The notes below the pieces were generated by a model. It worked only from the letters and a program-made list of their open reading frames with translations. It was not told where the DNA came from and did no database searches. Positions 1 through 8,138 of a stretch of DNA of 64,000 nucleotides are shown here, in pieces. The number at the start of each line of letters is the position of its first letter. The stretch's first letter is position 1. The stretch covers positions 256,881 to 320,880 of the forward strand of contig NZ_JBGTYM010000004.1 of NCBI RefSeq assembly GCF_044142105.1, in the 5' to 3' direction. The position numbers and the translations under genes are program-made. Origin of the DNA: Pseudogemmobacter sp044142105 (lineage in GTDB: Bacteria; Pseudomonadota; Alphaproteobacteria; Rhodobacterales; Rhodobacteraceae).

Positions 1-1763
1 TTGCCGAAGAGGTCGGGCTTGTGGCCGTGGCTGCGCATGATCAGGTACTGCTGAACGAAGGTGATCGTGTTGTTGGTGATCCAGTAGACAACCAGACCCG
101 AGGCGAAGCCGCCCAGCATGAACATGAACACCCAGGGCATCCAGGCGAAGATCGAGGCCTGCACCGGATCGGTGGGCGCCGGGTTCAGCTTTTGCTGCAA
201 CCACATGGTGATGCCCAAGAGGATCGGCAGCACGCCGATGAAGATCAGATGCAAGAGCGTGCCGGCTGCGGGCGCATCCCAGGGCAGCAGACCGAAGAGG
301 TTGTACAGCGAGGACGGGTCGGGCTGCGACAGATCCTTGAGCCAGCCGAAGAACGGCGCCTGACGCAGCTCCAGCGTGACGAAGATGACCTTGTAGAGCG
401 AGAAGAAGATCGGGATCTGGATCAGGATCGGCAGACAGCCGGCTGCCGGATTGACCTTCTTGTCCTTGTAAAGCTGCATCATCTCGCGTTGCAGCTTTTG
501 CTTATCCTCGCCCGCGCGTTCCTTGAGCGCTTCCATCTCGGGTTGCAGTTCCTTCATCCGCGCCATCGAGACGTAGGATTTATAGGCCAGCGGCAGAACC
601 AGGACCTTGAGCACGAAAGTCAGCGCGATGATGGCGAGGCCCATATTGCCGATCAATCCGTGCAGCCAGTGCAGGACCGAGAAGATCGGCTTGGTCAGGA
701 AGTAGAACCAGCCCCAGTCGATCGAATCGATGAACCCCGGGATGCCCGCGTCATTCTGGTAGTTGCGGATCGTCTCCCATTCCTTGGCGCCCGCGAAGAC
801 GCGGGTCGTGGTCGAGGACGATTGGCCGGGGGCCACGGTCACGGTCGGATGACGGACCTCTGTCTGGAAGATGTCGCCATTCGGGACGTGCTTCAGCACT
901 TCGGTATAGGGCTTGCCCTGTTCCGGCACCAGGATCGACATCCAGTAATGGTCAGTAAAGCCGATCCAGCCATCGTTGGCGGCTTCGACCTTCTCGCCCG
1001 GATGGCCCTCGCCCTCGATCGGGTCGAGGCCCATGATGTCCTTGTATTTGATCTCGGTCAGCTTGCCATCGGCGCGGCCAACCACACCCTCATGCACCAC
1101 GAAGATGTGCTGAAGGTTCGACGGCGTGCCGTGGCGGGCGATCAGGCCGTAGGGGCGCAGGGTCACGTCGCCGGTGCCGGTGTTTTCGACCTTGTCGGTG
1201 ACAGTGAACATGAACTTGTCATCGACCGAGATCTCACGCGTGAAGCGTTGACCCTTGCCATTGTCCCAGGCCAGCGTCACCGGCTCGCCGGGGCGCAGGG
1301 TTGCGCCCTTGGCGATCTGCCATTCGGTGTTCGGGCCCGGCACGTCCTCGGCCGTCAGGCTGCCCGAAGGCGCCCAGCCGAACAGGGCGTAATAGGCCTG
1401 GCCCTGGCCGACCGGGGTGAAGACCCGGACGTCCGGCGAATTGGCGGCAAGTGTCTCGTGATAGGATTTCAGCGACAGGTCGTCGAGACGGCCACCGCGC
1501 ATCGAGATCGAGCCGGTGAGTTCCGGCGTGTCGATGGTCAGCCTTGCGGCCTCGGGGACCGGAGCGACCTCTTGCGTGGTTGCAGCGGCCTCGCCCGCGG
1601 GCGGCGCCGTGGTCTGGCCGGAACCGGCTGTCGCCTCGGCCGGGGTCTGGGTCAGATCGGGGGCAGCAGGTTCCGGCGGGGGGAAGAGAATGAACCAGAC
1701 CGTGATGACAAGAAAGCTGAGCACAGTGGCAAGGATCAGGTTCTTGTTGTTGTTCTCGTCCAT
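1..1763 (-). CDS. yidC: membrane protein insertase YidC, 3' end cut by window edge
   Basis: Inner-membrane insertase that works with or without SecYEG. The gene starts at ATG 1763-1761 and stays open to position 1, so about 587 residues are seen and the C-terminus is missing. The order is typical of Gram-negative YidC: an N-terminal membrane anchor (about residues 7-25), a Pro/Ala/Thr linker, a large periplasmic P1 domain with a KGQRFTREISVDDKF stretch, then the conserved insertase core from about residue 355 (LTKPIFSVLHWLHGLIGN, then TFVLKVLVLPLAYKSY). The basic residue of the hydrophilic groove, Arg in E. coli, appears to be Lys here. Identification is firm. The gene lies alone downstream of the EAL protein rather than directly after rnpA. 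Confidence 0.95.
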   Translation of the reverse strand, partial: MDENNNKNLILATVLSFLVITVWFILFPPPEPAAPDLTQTPAEATAGSGQTTAPPAGEAAATTQEVAPVPEAARLTIDTPELTGSISMRGGRLDDLSLKSYHETLAANSPDVRVFTPVGQGQAYYALFGWAPSGSLTAEDVPGPNTEWQIAKGATLRPGEPVTLAWDNGKGQRFTREISVDDKFMFTVTDKVENTGTGDVTLRPYGLIARHGTPSNLQHIFVVHEGVVGRADGKLTEIKYKDIMGLDPIEGEGHPGEKVEAANDGWIGFTDHYWMSILVPEQGKPYTEVLKHVPNGDIFQTEVRHPTVTVAPGQSSSTTTRVFAGAKEWETIRNYQNDAGIPGFIDSIDWGWFYFLTKPIFSVLHWLHGLIGNMGLAIIALTFVLKVLVLPLAYKSYVSMARMKELQPEMEALKERAGEDKQKLQREMMQLYKDKKVNPAAGCLPILIQIPIFFSLYKVIFVTLELRQAPFFGWLKDLSQPDPSSLYNLFGLLPWDAPAAGTLLHLIFIGVLPILLGITMWLQQKLNPAPTDPVQASIFAWMPWVFMFMLGGFASGLVVYWITNNTITFVQQYLIMRSHGHKPDLFG

Positions 1764-2127
1764 CAGGACCACCGCCGCGGCTAGGAAAGGATCAGCGGTC
1801 TTCAACAGAACGGGCTGGGAAAGGTCAAGCGGATTCCCCCGCTGCGGCCGCAAAGCGCTGCGGGAAGACCGCGCGGGCGAGACTTGAGAGCGGCCCGGCG
1901 CGACGCCGCGGGCGGTGTCACCCGCGGAGGGTCCCTGCCCCAAAGGACGGGGCAAGGAGCCTTGCCGGGCCAGGACGCCGCCCCCCAGAACGCGGCGGAG
2001 GCTGACGGTCGGGCCAGAGCGTCACCTTGGCAGGTCAAAAGACGATCCGGCGTGCCAGGGGCCGCGCGGGCGGCGGGCGGCGGTGGCCGATAGGCCGGTC
2101 GCGGCGCGGCCCCGCCAAGAGGGCCGC
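1764..2127. other. 364-bp intergenic stretch upstream of yidC
   Basis: No convincing gene; rnpA and rpmH, the usual partners of yidC, are not here. It contains two inverted repeats: 1906-1927 (7-bp arms CCGCGGG/CCCGCGG, 8-nt loop) and 1936-1954 (6-bp arms TGCCCC/GGGGCA). Neither is followed by a T-run on the minus strand. On the minus strand a good -35 (TTGACC, 1823-1828) is followed after 17 bp by only a poor -10 (TTGAAG). It would suit a yidC promoter with a leader of about 30 nt, but this is weak. Confidence 0.4.
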
Positions 2128-3657
2128 TCAGCGCCGGGCGCCGATGCGCGGGATTCGATCCTGCCGGTTCGCGTGGCGGCGCGCCCAGTCGGTTGCGATG
2201 TCGAGCGGCATGGGCCGGGCAAAGCCGTAGCCCTGGACATGGCCGCACCCCAGTTGCGACAGCATCGCGTGCTCGGCCGCCGTCTCGACCCCTTCGGCCA
2301 GCGTGTCGAGGCCCAGCCTTTCGGCCAGCGAGACGATGGCGGAGACCATTTTCTGCTGCTCACGATCCTGGTCGACGCGGGTGACGAAGCTGCGATCAAT
2401 CTTGAGGCGGCGCACGGCGAAGCGGCGGATCGTGGCGATCGAGGCATGGCCGGTGCCGAAATCGTCAAGATCGACACCGCAGCCCATGCCGGCAAGCTGG
2501 GCGATGTTCGACACAACCACGTCATTCTCGGCGCTGGCCACCACGGTTTCCAAGATCTCGATGGTCAGACGGTCGGGCTTAAGTTCAAAGCGGTCCAGTT
2601 CCCATTTGATGCGCTCTGGCAGGCGCGGATTGCGCAACTCCGCGCTGGAAAAATTGACCGAGACCGACGGCACCTTCAGCCCTTCCCGGTCCCAGCCGAC
2701 CAATGCGGAGAGCGCGTGGAACAACATCACCTCGCCCAGCCGTTCGGAAAGATCGCTGCCTTCGACGGCGGGAAGGAATTCCGAAGGGGTCAGGCAGCCA
2801 CGGACCGGGTGGTTCCAGCGTGCCAGCGCCTCGAAGCCCGAAATCTCGCCCGTATCGGTGGAAATCTGCGGCTGGAAATGCGGGCGGATGTCGCCCTTGT
2901 CCAGCGCCTCTTCCAGGCTGTCGCGCAGCGCGTCGCGCTCGGCCCGTTTCTGCGCCATATCGAGCGAGAAGGCGCGGATCGCCGCCGGACCGTGGCGCAG
3001 AGCCTCATCCGAGGCTGTCTGCGCGGCATCGAGCATCGAGCGTCCGGTCGGTTCGGGCGCGCGGCCGCCGATGCAGAACCCGATCGAGCAGGTGATGTAC
3101 AGCTGCGCCCCGCCCAGGGCGATCGGGGCGGTGACAGCTTCCTGGAGGCGGGCTCCCATCTGGATCATGGTTTCGAGATCCAGCCGCCGCACCGGCGCCA
3201 GCACGACCGCCACGCTTCCCCCCTGTAAGTTCACCACGCAATCGCCCACCCGCAACGCACCGCGAATACGGTCGGTGGCGCGGGTGATCACTTCGGTCAG
3301 CGCCGAGCGGCCATGGCGTTCCAGCACCGCCTGCAAATCGTCGAACTGCACGACAAGGCAGGCGGTGGTGCGCCCGGTTTCGGCGGCCAGGGGCAGGATC
3401 GCATCCATCAGCGCCAGCGCGCGGGTGACGGCAGACCCTTCCTCGCCCTGGCCTATCTGGCCTGCCAGCAGGGGCTGGCCGATGATCGCGAAGAGAAGCG
3501 GCAAGCCAACGGCCAGAAGGATCAGCATCTTTTCCCCGCCGATCCAGAAGCCGGCCAACGTGATGGCCGGCAGGAAGACCAGAAATTCCGGCGCGCGCAT
3601 CCAGGCCATAGCCCGCTGAACCCTTTGCGCGGTTTCGGCGAGCATGGCCTTGGGCAT
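2128..3657 (-). CDS. membrane EAL-domain c-di-GMP phosphodiesterase with degenerate GGDEF
   Basis: Probable cyclic-di-GMP phosphodiesterase, 509 aa. Two hydrophobic segments (about residues 25-60) anchor the N-terminus. A GGDEF-type domain follows, but its active site reads GGSVA (146-150) instead of GGDEF, so cyclase activity is unlikely. The C-terminal EAL domain (about 245-500) keeps the catalytic set: FEALARW with Glu276, a metal-binding NFSS, Glu in LTIEILE, DDFGTG (398-403), KIDRSFV with Lys419, and EGVET (455-459). The start ATG at 3657 has AAAGG 8 nt upstream. The likely role is to lower c-di-GMP; the degenerate GGDEF may be a GTP sensor, which is an inference from related proteins. 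Confidence 0.88.
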   Translation of the reverse strand: MPKAMLAETAQRVQRAMAWMRAPEFLVFLPAITLAGFWIGGEKMLILLAVGLPLLFAIIGQPLLAGQIGQGEEGSAVTRALALMDAILPLAAETGRTTACLVVQFDDLQAVLERHGRSALTEVITRATDRIRGALRVGDCVVNLQGGSVAVVLAPVRRLDLETMIQMGARLQEAVTAPIALGGAQLYITCSIGFCIGGRAPEPTGRSMLDAAQTASDEALRHGPAAIRAFSLDMAQKRAERDALRDSLEEALDKGDIRPHFQPQISTDTGEISGFEALARWNHPVRGCLTPSEFLPAVEGSDLSERLGEVMLFHALSALVGWDREGLKVPSVSVNFSSAELRNPRLPERIKWELDRFELKPDRLTIEILETVVASAENDVVVSNIAQLAGMGCGVDLDDFGTGHASIATIRRFAVRRLKIDRSFVTRVDQDREQQKMVSAIVSLAERLGLDTLAEGVETAAEHAMLSQLGCGHVQGYGFARPMPLDIATDWARRHANRQDRIPRIGARR

Positions 3658-3742
3658 GGGGCGGACCTTTCACGGCGGGACCGGGGCCGCGTACGGCGCG
3701 ACCCATCCCCCGAGACCTAGGCCCCAAGCCGTGTTGGCTTCG

Positions 3743-4615
3743 TTAATCGGGCAAGCGAAGTTGCTTAGACTTTTCCTCAATTGCGCCGGGCTGGCCCAGT
3801 GCCAGTGCCGCGAAATCGAACAGGGCCGGATCCGCAAGATGCGATGGCCGCGCGTTCATAAGAGCGCGGAACATGATCTGGCGACGCCCCGGGCTGCGCG
3901 ACTCCCATTCGTCCAAAAGTTTCTTCACCTGGGCGCGCTGCAAGCCTTCCTGGCTGCCGCAAAGATCGCAGGGGATGATAGGGTAATTCATCGCCCGGGC
4001 GAACCGGTCGCAATCGGCCTCGGCCACGAAGGCGAGCGGCCGGGCCAGGAACAGGTCGCCCTCTTCATTCACCAGCCGCGGCGGCATTGTCGCCAGCCGC
4101 CCGCCATGGAAGAGGTTCATGAAGAAGGTTTCCAGAATATCGTCGCGGTGATGGCCAAGAACGACAGTGGAGCAGCCCTCTTCGCGCGCAATGCGATACA
4201 GGTTGCCGCGCCGCAACCGCGAGCAGAGGCTGCACATCGTGCCGCCCGGCGCGATCTTCGAGGTCACGATGGAATAGGTGTCCTGATACTCGATACGGTG
4301 TTCCACGCCCATGCGGGTCAGGAATTCGGGCAGGACTGTCGCCGGAAAGCCGGGCTGGCCCTGGTCCAGGTTGCAGGCCAAGAGGTCAACCGGCAGCAGA
4401 CCGCGCCATTTCAGTTCGGTCAGCGCCGCAAGAAGCGTATAGCTGTCCTTGCCTCCCGAAAGGCAGACCAGCCAGCGATCGCCGCGCTGCGCCATGCCAT
4501 AGGTCTCGATCGCCTCGCGCGTCTCGCGCACGATGCGTTTGCGCAGCTTCTTGAACTCGGTCGAGGACGGCGCGCCGTGAAACAGCGGGTGGATGTCGTC
4601 GAGATCGTCCAGCAT
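3743..4615 (-). CDS. ttcA: tRNA 2-thiocytidine(32) synthetase TtcA
   Basis: Thiolates cytidine 32 of certain tRNAs, using ATP and an iron-sulfur cluster. The PP-loop SGGKDS is at residues 53-58. The cluster cysteines Cys128 and Cys131 (CSLC) and the third in CDLC (216-219) are all present. At 290 aa it is normal for the family. The ATG at 4615 is preferred over the in-frame GTG at 4621 because GGAGG lies 5 nt before the ATG and would directly abut the GTG. It lies 79 bp downstream of rarA, with a perfect palindrome (4666-4690) in the gap. Confidence 0.95.
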   Translation of the reverse strand: MLDDLDDIHPLFHGAPSSTEFKKLRKRIVRETREAIETYGMAQRGDRWLVCLSGGKDSYTLLAALTELKWRGLLPVDLLACNLDQGQPGFPATVLPEFLTRMGVEHRIEYQDTYSIVTSKIAPGGTMCSLCSRLRRGNLYRIAREEGCSTVVLGHHRDDILETFFMNLFHGGRLATMPPRLVNEEGDLFLARPLAFVAEADCDRFARAMNYPIIPCDLCGSQEGLQRAQVKKLLDEWESRSPGRRQIMFRALMNARPSHLADPALFDFAALALGQPGAIEEKSKQLRLPD

Positions 4616-4665
4616 GGGCACCTCCAGATGAGCGGGGATATGACAGAAGCCTGTCTGGCGGGGAA

Positions 4666-4690
4666 CACGAATTTTCGACGAAAATTCGTG
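4666..4690. repeat. perfect 25-bp palindrome between rarA and ttcA
   Basis: Two 12-bp arms, CACGAATTTTCG and CGAAAATTCGTG, surround a single central base. It begins 4 bp downstream of the rarA stop codon. The AT-rich core stands out in this GC-rich DNA. I saw no second copy in the window. There is no T-run after it on the minus strand, so it does not look like an ordinary intrinsic terminator. A dispersed palindromic repeat or a protein-binding site are both possible. Confidence 0.75.
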
Positions 4691-4694
4691 GCGC

Positions 4695-6029
4695 TCAACT
4701 GCCCTGCCGCTTGATGCGCAATTTCGAGAAATACTCGACCCGCTTCTTCAACTCGCGCTCGAAGCCGCGTTCGGGCGGGGCATACCAGACCGGGCGGCGC
4801 ATGCCTTCGGGGAAATAGTCCTGGCCGGAAAACCCGTCTTCGGCATCATGGTCATAGGCGTAGCCCGCACCATAGCCCACGTCCTTCATCAGCCGCGTCG
4901 GCGCGTTCAGAATATGCTTCGGCGGCATCAGGCTGCCGGTCTCCTTGGCCGAGGCCCGCGCCGCCTTGTAGGCGACATAGACAGCGTTCGACTTGGGGGC
5001 GAGCGCCAGATAGACGACCGCATTCGCCAGCGCCAGCTCTCCCTCGGGGCTGCCCAGCCGCTCATAGGTCTGCCAGGCTGCGAGACAGACCTGCTGCGCC
5101 TCGGGATCGGCCAGGCCGATATCCTCGACCGCCATGCGCACGAAGCGCCGGGCCAGGAAGCGCGGGTCCTCGCCCCCTTCCAGCATGCGGGCGAACCAGT
5201 AAAGCGCGGCATCCGGGTCGCTGCCGCGCACCGATTTGTGCAGGGCCGAGATCAGGTTGTAATGCTCGTCTCCCGCCTTGTCATAGCGTGCGGCGCGGCG
5301 CATCAGGCGGCGCGCCAGCGCGTCGCGGTCCAGAGGGGCATCGATCTTCCAGGCGGCGACCTGTTCGATCAGGTTCAGAAGGGCGCGGCCATCGCCATCG
5401 GCCATCTCGAGCATCGCCTCGCGCGCTTCGCCCTTCAAGGGCAGGGCACGGCCCAATTCCTTCTCGGCCCGTTGGGCCATGCGCTCCAGATCGGCCAGCG
5501 ACAGGCGTTGCAGGATGATGACCTGCGCCCGGCTGAGGACGGCGGCGTTCAGTTCGAAACTCGGGTTCTCGGTCGTGGCGCCGACCAGAAGGATGGTGCC
5601 ATCCTCCATATGCGGCAGGAAACTGTCTTGCTGGGCCTTGTTGAACCGGTGGATCTCATCGACGAACAAAAGCGTCCCCTGCCCCGTCTGCCGACGCACC
5701 TTCGCCGCCTCGAAGACCTTCTTCAGATCGGGCACGCCGGTGAAGATCGCCGAGATCTGGACGAAGGCCAGATCGGTCTCGGCCGCAAGCAGCCGGGCGA
5801 TCGTGGTCTTGCCCACGCCGGGCGGGCCCCAGAGGATCAAAGAAGACAGAGAACGCGCCTTGAGCATGGCACCAAGCGGACCCTCGGGCGAGAGGACCGC
5901 TTCCTGACCGATCACCTCGGACAGGTGGCGCGGGCGCAGCCGGTCGGCCAGCGGACGCGTAGCCTCGCGCGCGGGATCACGCGGGGCGGCAAAGCCCGGG
6001 TCGGGCGGCGTGTCGAACAGATCGGCCAT
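4695..6029 (-). CDS. rarA: replication-associated recombination protein A (RarA/MgsA AAA+ ATPase)
   Basis: Clamp-loader-like AAA+ ATPase acting at stalled replication forks, 444 aa. Walker A is GPPGVGKT (68-75), Walker B is LLFVDEIH (120-127), and sensor 1 is in GATTENPSF. The C-terminal tetramerisation region includes AVEDIGLADP and the family-typical GYAYDHDAEDGFSGQDYFPE. I chose ATG 6029 because homologous sequence begins at MADLFDTPPD; an open frame continues about 85 codons upstream but is low-complexity and non-homologous. luxI lies upstream on the same strand with a 133-bp gap that contains a strong inverted repeat. Confidence 0.95.
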   Translation of the reverse strand: MADLFDTPPDPGFAAPRDPAREATRPLADRLRPRHLSEVIGQEAVLSPEGPLGAMLKARSLSSLILWGPPGVGKTTIARLLAAETDLAFVQISAIFTGVPDLKKVFEAAKVRRQTGQGTLLFVDEIHRFNKAQQDSFLPHMEDGTILLVGATTENPSFELNAAVLSRAQVIILQRLSLADLERMAQRAEKELGRALPLKGEAREAMLEMADGDGRALLNLIEQVAAWKIDAPLDRDALARRLMRRAARYDKAGDEHYNLISALHKSVRGSDPDAALYWFARMLEGGEDPRFLARRFVRMAVEDIGLADPEAQQVCLAAWQTYERLGSPEGELALANAVVYLALAPKSNAVYVAYKAARASAKETGSLMPPKHILNAPTRLMKDVGYGAGYAYDHDAEDGFSGQDYFPEGMRRPVWYAPPERGFERELKKRVEYFSKLRIKRQGS

Positions 6030-6110
6030 GCCGCAACCATATTGCGGCGGCCGGGAAAGCAAAAGCACCCACCGGCAACGGGCGTCACCTCTGTGCGCCC
6101 GGCCGGAGGC

Positions 6111-6136
6111 GGGGTCTTCCCTGGCTGGAAGACCCC
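6111..6136. repeat. perfect 10-bp inverted repeat between luxI and rarA
   Basis: The arms GGGGTCTTCC and GGAAGACCCC flank a 6-nt loop, 27 bp after the luxI stop codon. The RNA hairpin would be very stable, but no T-run follows on the minus strand. It may stop or process the luxI transcript, or protect its 3' end. Confidence 0.6.
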
Positions 6137-6162
6137 TGGCCTGGACCCCACCTGCACCACCC

Positions 6163-6750
6163 CTAGTGCAGCTTCGTTGCCATGCTGATCGTGACGCAGA
6201 CGCAGTCGAGCCCGTCGAAATTAAGGATAGGCCCGGCCGGTTCACATTCCAGCCCGACGCGCCGCCCAATGCGCCGCGTGGCATCGGGGATCAGCCCAAG
6301 TACCATCGACGCACCGAGCATACGGGCCGAGTTCACCATCTCCTGCCGCAGCTGCAACTGCACCCGCAGGCGCATGGAGGCGGGCACGGCTTCGGAAACG
6401 AAGACCCGGCTCGATTCCCAGACGTGAGCGGCGACCGGGGCGGGCGTGTAGAGCAGGTTCGACGGGATCGTGTCGAGAAGGCCAAGCTGCGCATCGCGGA
6501 TCATGTAGGAATAGATGCCGCAGCGATGGGTCGTGGGTGTCAGCCTGATGCCGGCCAGCACCTGCCCCCCCTCATGCACGGCAACCCAGCGGCTTGCGGG
6601 GGTATCGTATTGGTCGAACTCCATCCCGTTCGCCTGGGGCAGGTCCCACTTGTTCTTGTCGATGAACGCCCGGTGCCGCGCGCGGAACATGTTTGCAAAC
6701 AGCTCACCGTGGTTGTGGATGTTCTCGAACGAAAGGGTAGTGACTTCCAT
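6163..6750 (-). CDS. LuxI-family acyl-homoserine-lactone synthase
   Basis: Makes an N-acyl-homoserine lactone signal from S-adenosylmethionine and an acyl carrier, 195 aa. The invariant LuxI residues are in place: Arg25 and Phe29 (RxxxF), Trp35, the acidic patch EFDQYD (44-49), Arg69, and Glu112/Arg115 in WESSRVFV. The acyl chain length cannot be told from sequence. A strong ribosome site (AAGGAG, 7 nt before ATG 6750) is present. It follows the luxR gene by 50 bp on the same strand, so the two are probably co-transcribed. No clear lux box was found upstream. Confidence 0.93.
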   Translation of the reverse strand: MEVTTLSFENIHNHGELFANMFRARHRAFIDKNKWDLPQANGMEFDQYDTPASRWVAVHEGGQVLAGIRLTPTTHRCGIYSYMIRDAQLGLLDTIPSNLLYTPAPVAAHVWESSRVFVSEAVPASMRLRVQLQLRQEMVNSARMLGASMVLGLIPDATRRIGRRVGLECEPAGPILNFDGLDCVCVTISMATKLH

Positions 6751-6800
6751 GGTTAGTCTCCTTCTGGGGTTAAAAACCGGGCAGAGGGAAACCGTTGCGC

Positions 6801-7412
6801 CTAGAGCATGCGATACTCGCGCGCCTTTCTTACCGCTTCGGACGTCGTCCGGGCTTCTAGCCGGATCCGTGCCGAGTTGAGCCGCGCCTTGAAGGCGCTT
6901 TCAGAAATCCCAAGCTTCGCTGCGGCAGCAGAGTGACGGTCCCCATTTGCAATGCATTGCAGCGCCTCTATCTGCGCTTTCGTCAGCTCTGACGGTGGTT
7001 TCGCCGCGATGTGCAGGCGTTCGGTGATATCGGCCAGGACGTCCATTTCGGCATCCGTGAATTCACGCGTCGAAGAGCAGATCCCCGCCATAGAGCGCGA
7101 GGTAATGGGGCCATAGGAAGAGACCGCGCCGAATTTCATACCGTAGGCGGCGGCCTTCTTGAGCAGCCCGAACGGATCGGGCAGCGGGATCTCGCTCCAG
7201 CGACGGGTACCGGTCGTGCCAATGCCCCAGAAGACCAGGGGGTCACGCAGATAATAGGAATGGGCGTTGTAATGCTCGACCCAGTCCGCCGGATAGCGGC
7301 TGTGATAGACAAGCGGGGTGGCAAAACGGATGTGCAGGCCGACAGCATAGCCATCGGGCGCGAGACTTTGCAATTCGTTGTAAAGCTCGGACAAGCGTTT
7401 GACCTGTGTCAT
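6801..7412 (-). CDS. LuxR-family autoinducer-binding transcriptional regulator
   Basis: Quorum-sensing regulator, 203 aa, short because it starts close to the ligand domain. The N-terminal autoinducer pocket keeps Trp44, Tyr48, Asp57-Pro58 and Trp72 (PADWVEHYNAHSYYLRDPL). The C-terminal LuxR helix-turn-helix is at about 142-200, with LGISESAFKARLNSA as the recognition region. This HTH diverges from consensus (for example LTKAQIEALQCIANG where the usual motif is LTxRExEVLxWxAxG) but is intact. It is encoded just upstream of the LuxI synthase, the usual arrangement for a cognate pair. The gene lies after the rplQ terminator, so it should have its own promoter, which I could not identify. Confidence 0.92.
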   Translation of the reverse strand: MTQVKRLSELYNELQSLAPDGYAVGLHIRFATPLVYHSRYPADWVEHYNAHSYYLRDPLVFWGIGTTGTRRWSEIPLPDPFGLLKKAAAYGMKFGAVSSYGPITSRSMAGICSSTREFTDAEMDVLADITERLHIAAKPPSELTKAQIEALQCIANGDRHSAAAAKLGISESAFKARLNSARIRLEARTTSEAVRKAREYRML

Positions 7413-7533
7413 CTAGGTGGAAGGCCTCGCGGCGATTCTCCTTGTGATTGATTGTCCTCTGAAGCACTTTAGTTTCAAGGATAAAACCATGTCGTTGTTC
7501 AAGGTAACCCGGCGTCAACAGCAGAGACACCAA

Positions 7534-7557
7534 GGGCCCGCCGTTGCTGGCGAGCCC
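7534..7557 (-). terminator. probable terminator after rplQ
   Basis: On the minus strand a 9-bp stem (GGGCTCGCC/GGCGGGCCC, one G-U pair) with a 6-nt loop is followed by TTGGTGTCTCT. It lies 32 bp after rplQ and before luxR, and would end the alpha operon. The T-tract is imperfect, so efficiency is uncertain. Confidence 0.55.
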
Positions 7558-7588
7558 CCGATATCTGTCCGATCGTGCGGCGCACGAC

Positions 7589-8005
7589 TTATTCCGCAGC
7601 GTCCTCAGCTTCGAGGCGGGCGAGGTCGGCGGCACCCTTGGCCGAGGGATCGCGGTCGACGAATTCGATGATCGCCATCGGGGCCATGTCGCCATAGCGG
7701 AAGCCGGCCTTCAGGACGCGGACATAGCCACCCTGACGATCCTTGTAGCGCGGGCCGAGGATCTCGAACAGGCGGGCAACGTGCTTGTCCTGCTTGAGCT
7801 GGGCAGCCGCCTGGCGGCGGGCATGAAGATCACCGCGCTTGGCCAGCGTGATCAGCTTTTCCACCACGGGGCGCAGTTCCTTGGCCTTGGGCAGGGTCGT
7901 CTTGATCTGCTCATGCTCGATCAGCGAGCCGGCCATGTTGGCCCAGAGCGCCTTGCGGTGCTCGGCGGTACGGTTCAGGCGGCGATAGCCGCGGGCGTGA
8001 CGCAT
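7589..8005 (-). CDS. rplQ: 50S ribosomal protein L17
   Basis: Large-subunit protein near the exit tunnel, 138 aa. The family start MRHARGYRRLNRTAEHRKA is intact, and it has the slightly longer C-terminus usual in alphaproteobacteria. It is the last gene of the alpha operon, 133 bp after rpoA, and is followed by a hairpin terminator. Confidence 0.97.
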   Translation of the reverse strand: MRHARGYRRLNRTAEHRKALWANMAGSLIEHEQIKTTLPKAKELRPVVEKLITLAKRGDLHARRQAAAQLKQDKHVARLFEILGPRYKDRQGGYVRVLKAGFRYGDMAPMAIIEFVDRDPSAKGAADLARLEAEDAAE

Positions 8006-8138
8006 TTCAAACTCCTAACGTCTCGTTTTGCTTTGTGTTGCGGCCCGTGCGTTGCGGGCCGCGTCGTTGGGCTTTCGCCAGTTGGTCCCCGCCTGCGCGG
8101 GCATTTCAGGCAGGGAGCGCTTGGCGCGCACCCATTTC

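Noticed and set aside
21..1784. 587-codon plus-strand open frame opposite yidC
   Set aside because: The minus strand encodes an unmistakable YidC; the plus-strand product is low-complexity Gln/Asp/Arg-rich sequence.
1802..2248. Possible minus-strand gene upstream of yidC (148 codons), considered as a divergent RnpA
   Set aside because: The product is Pro/Ala/Arg-rich without RnpA motifs, and it overlaps the end of the EAL gene.
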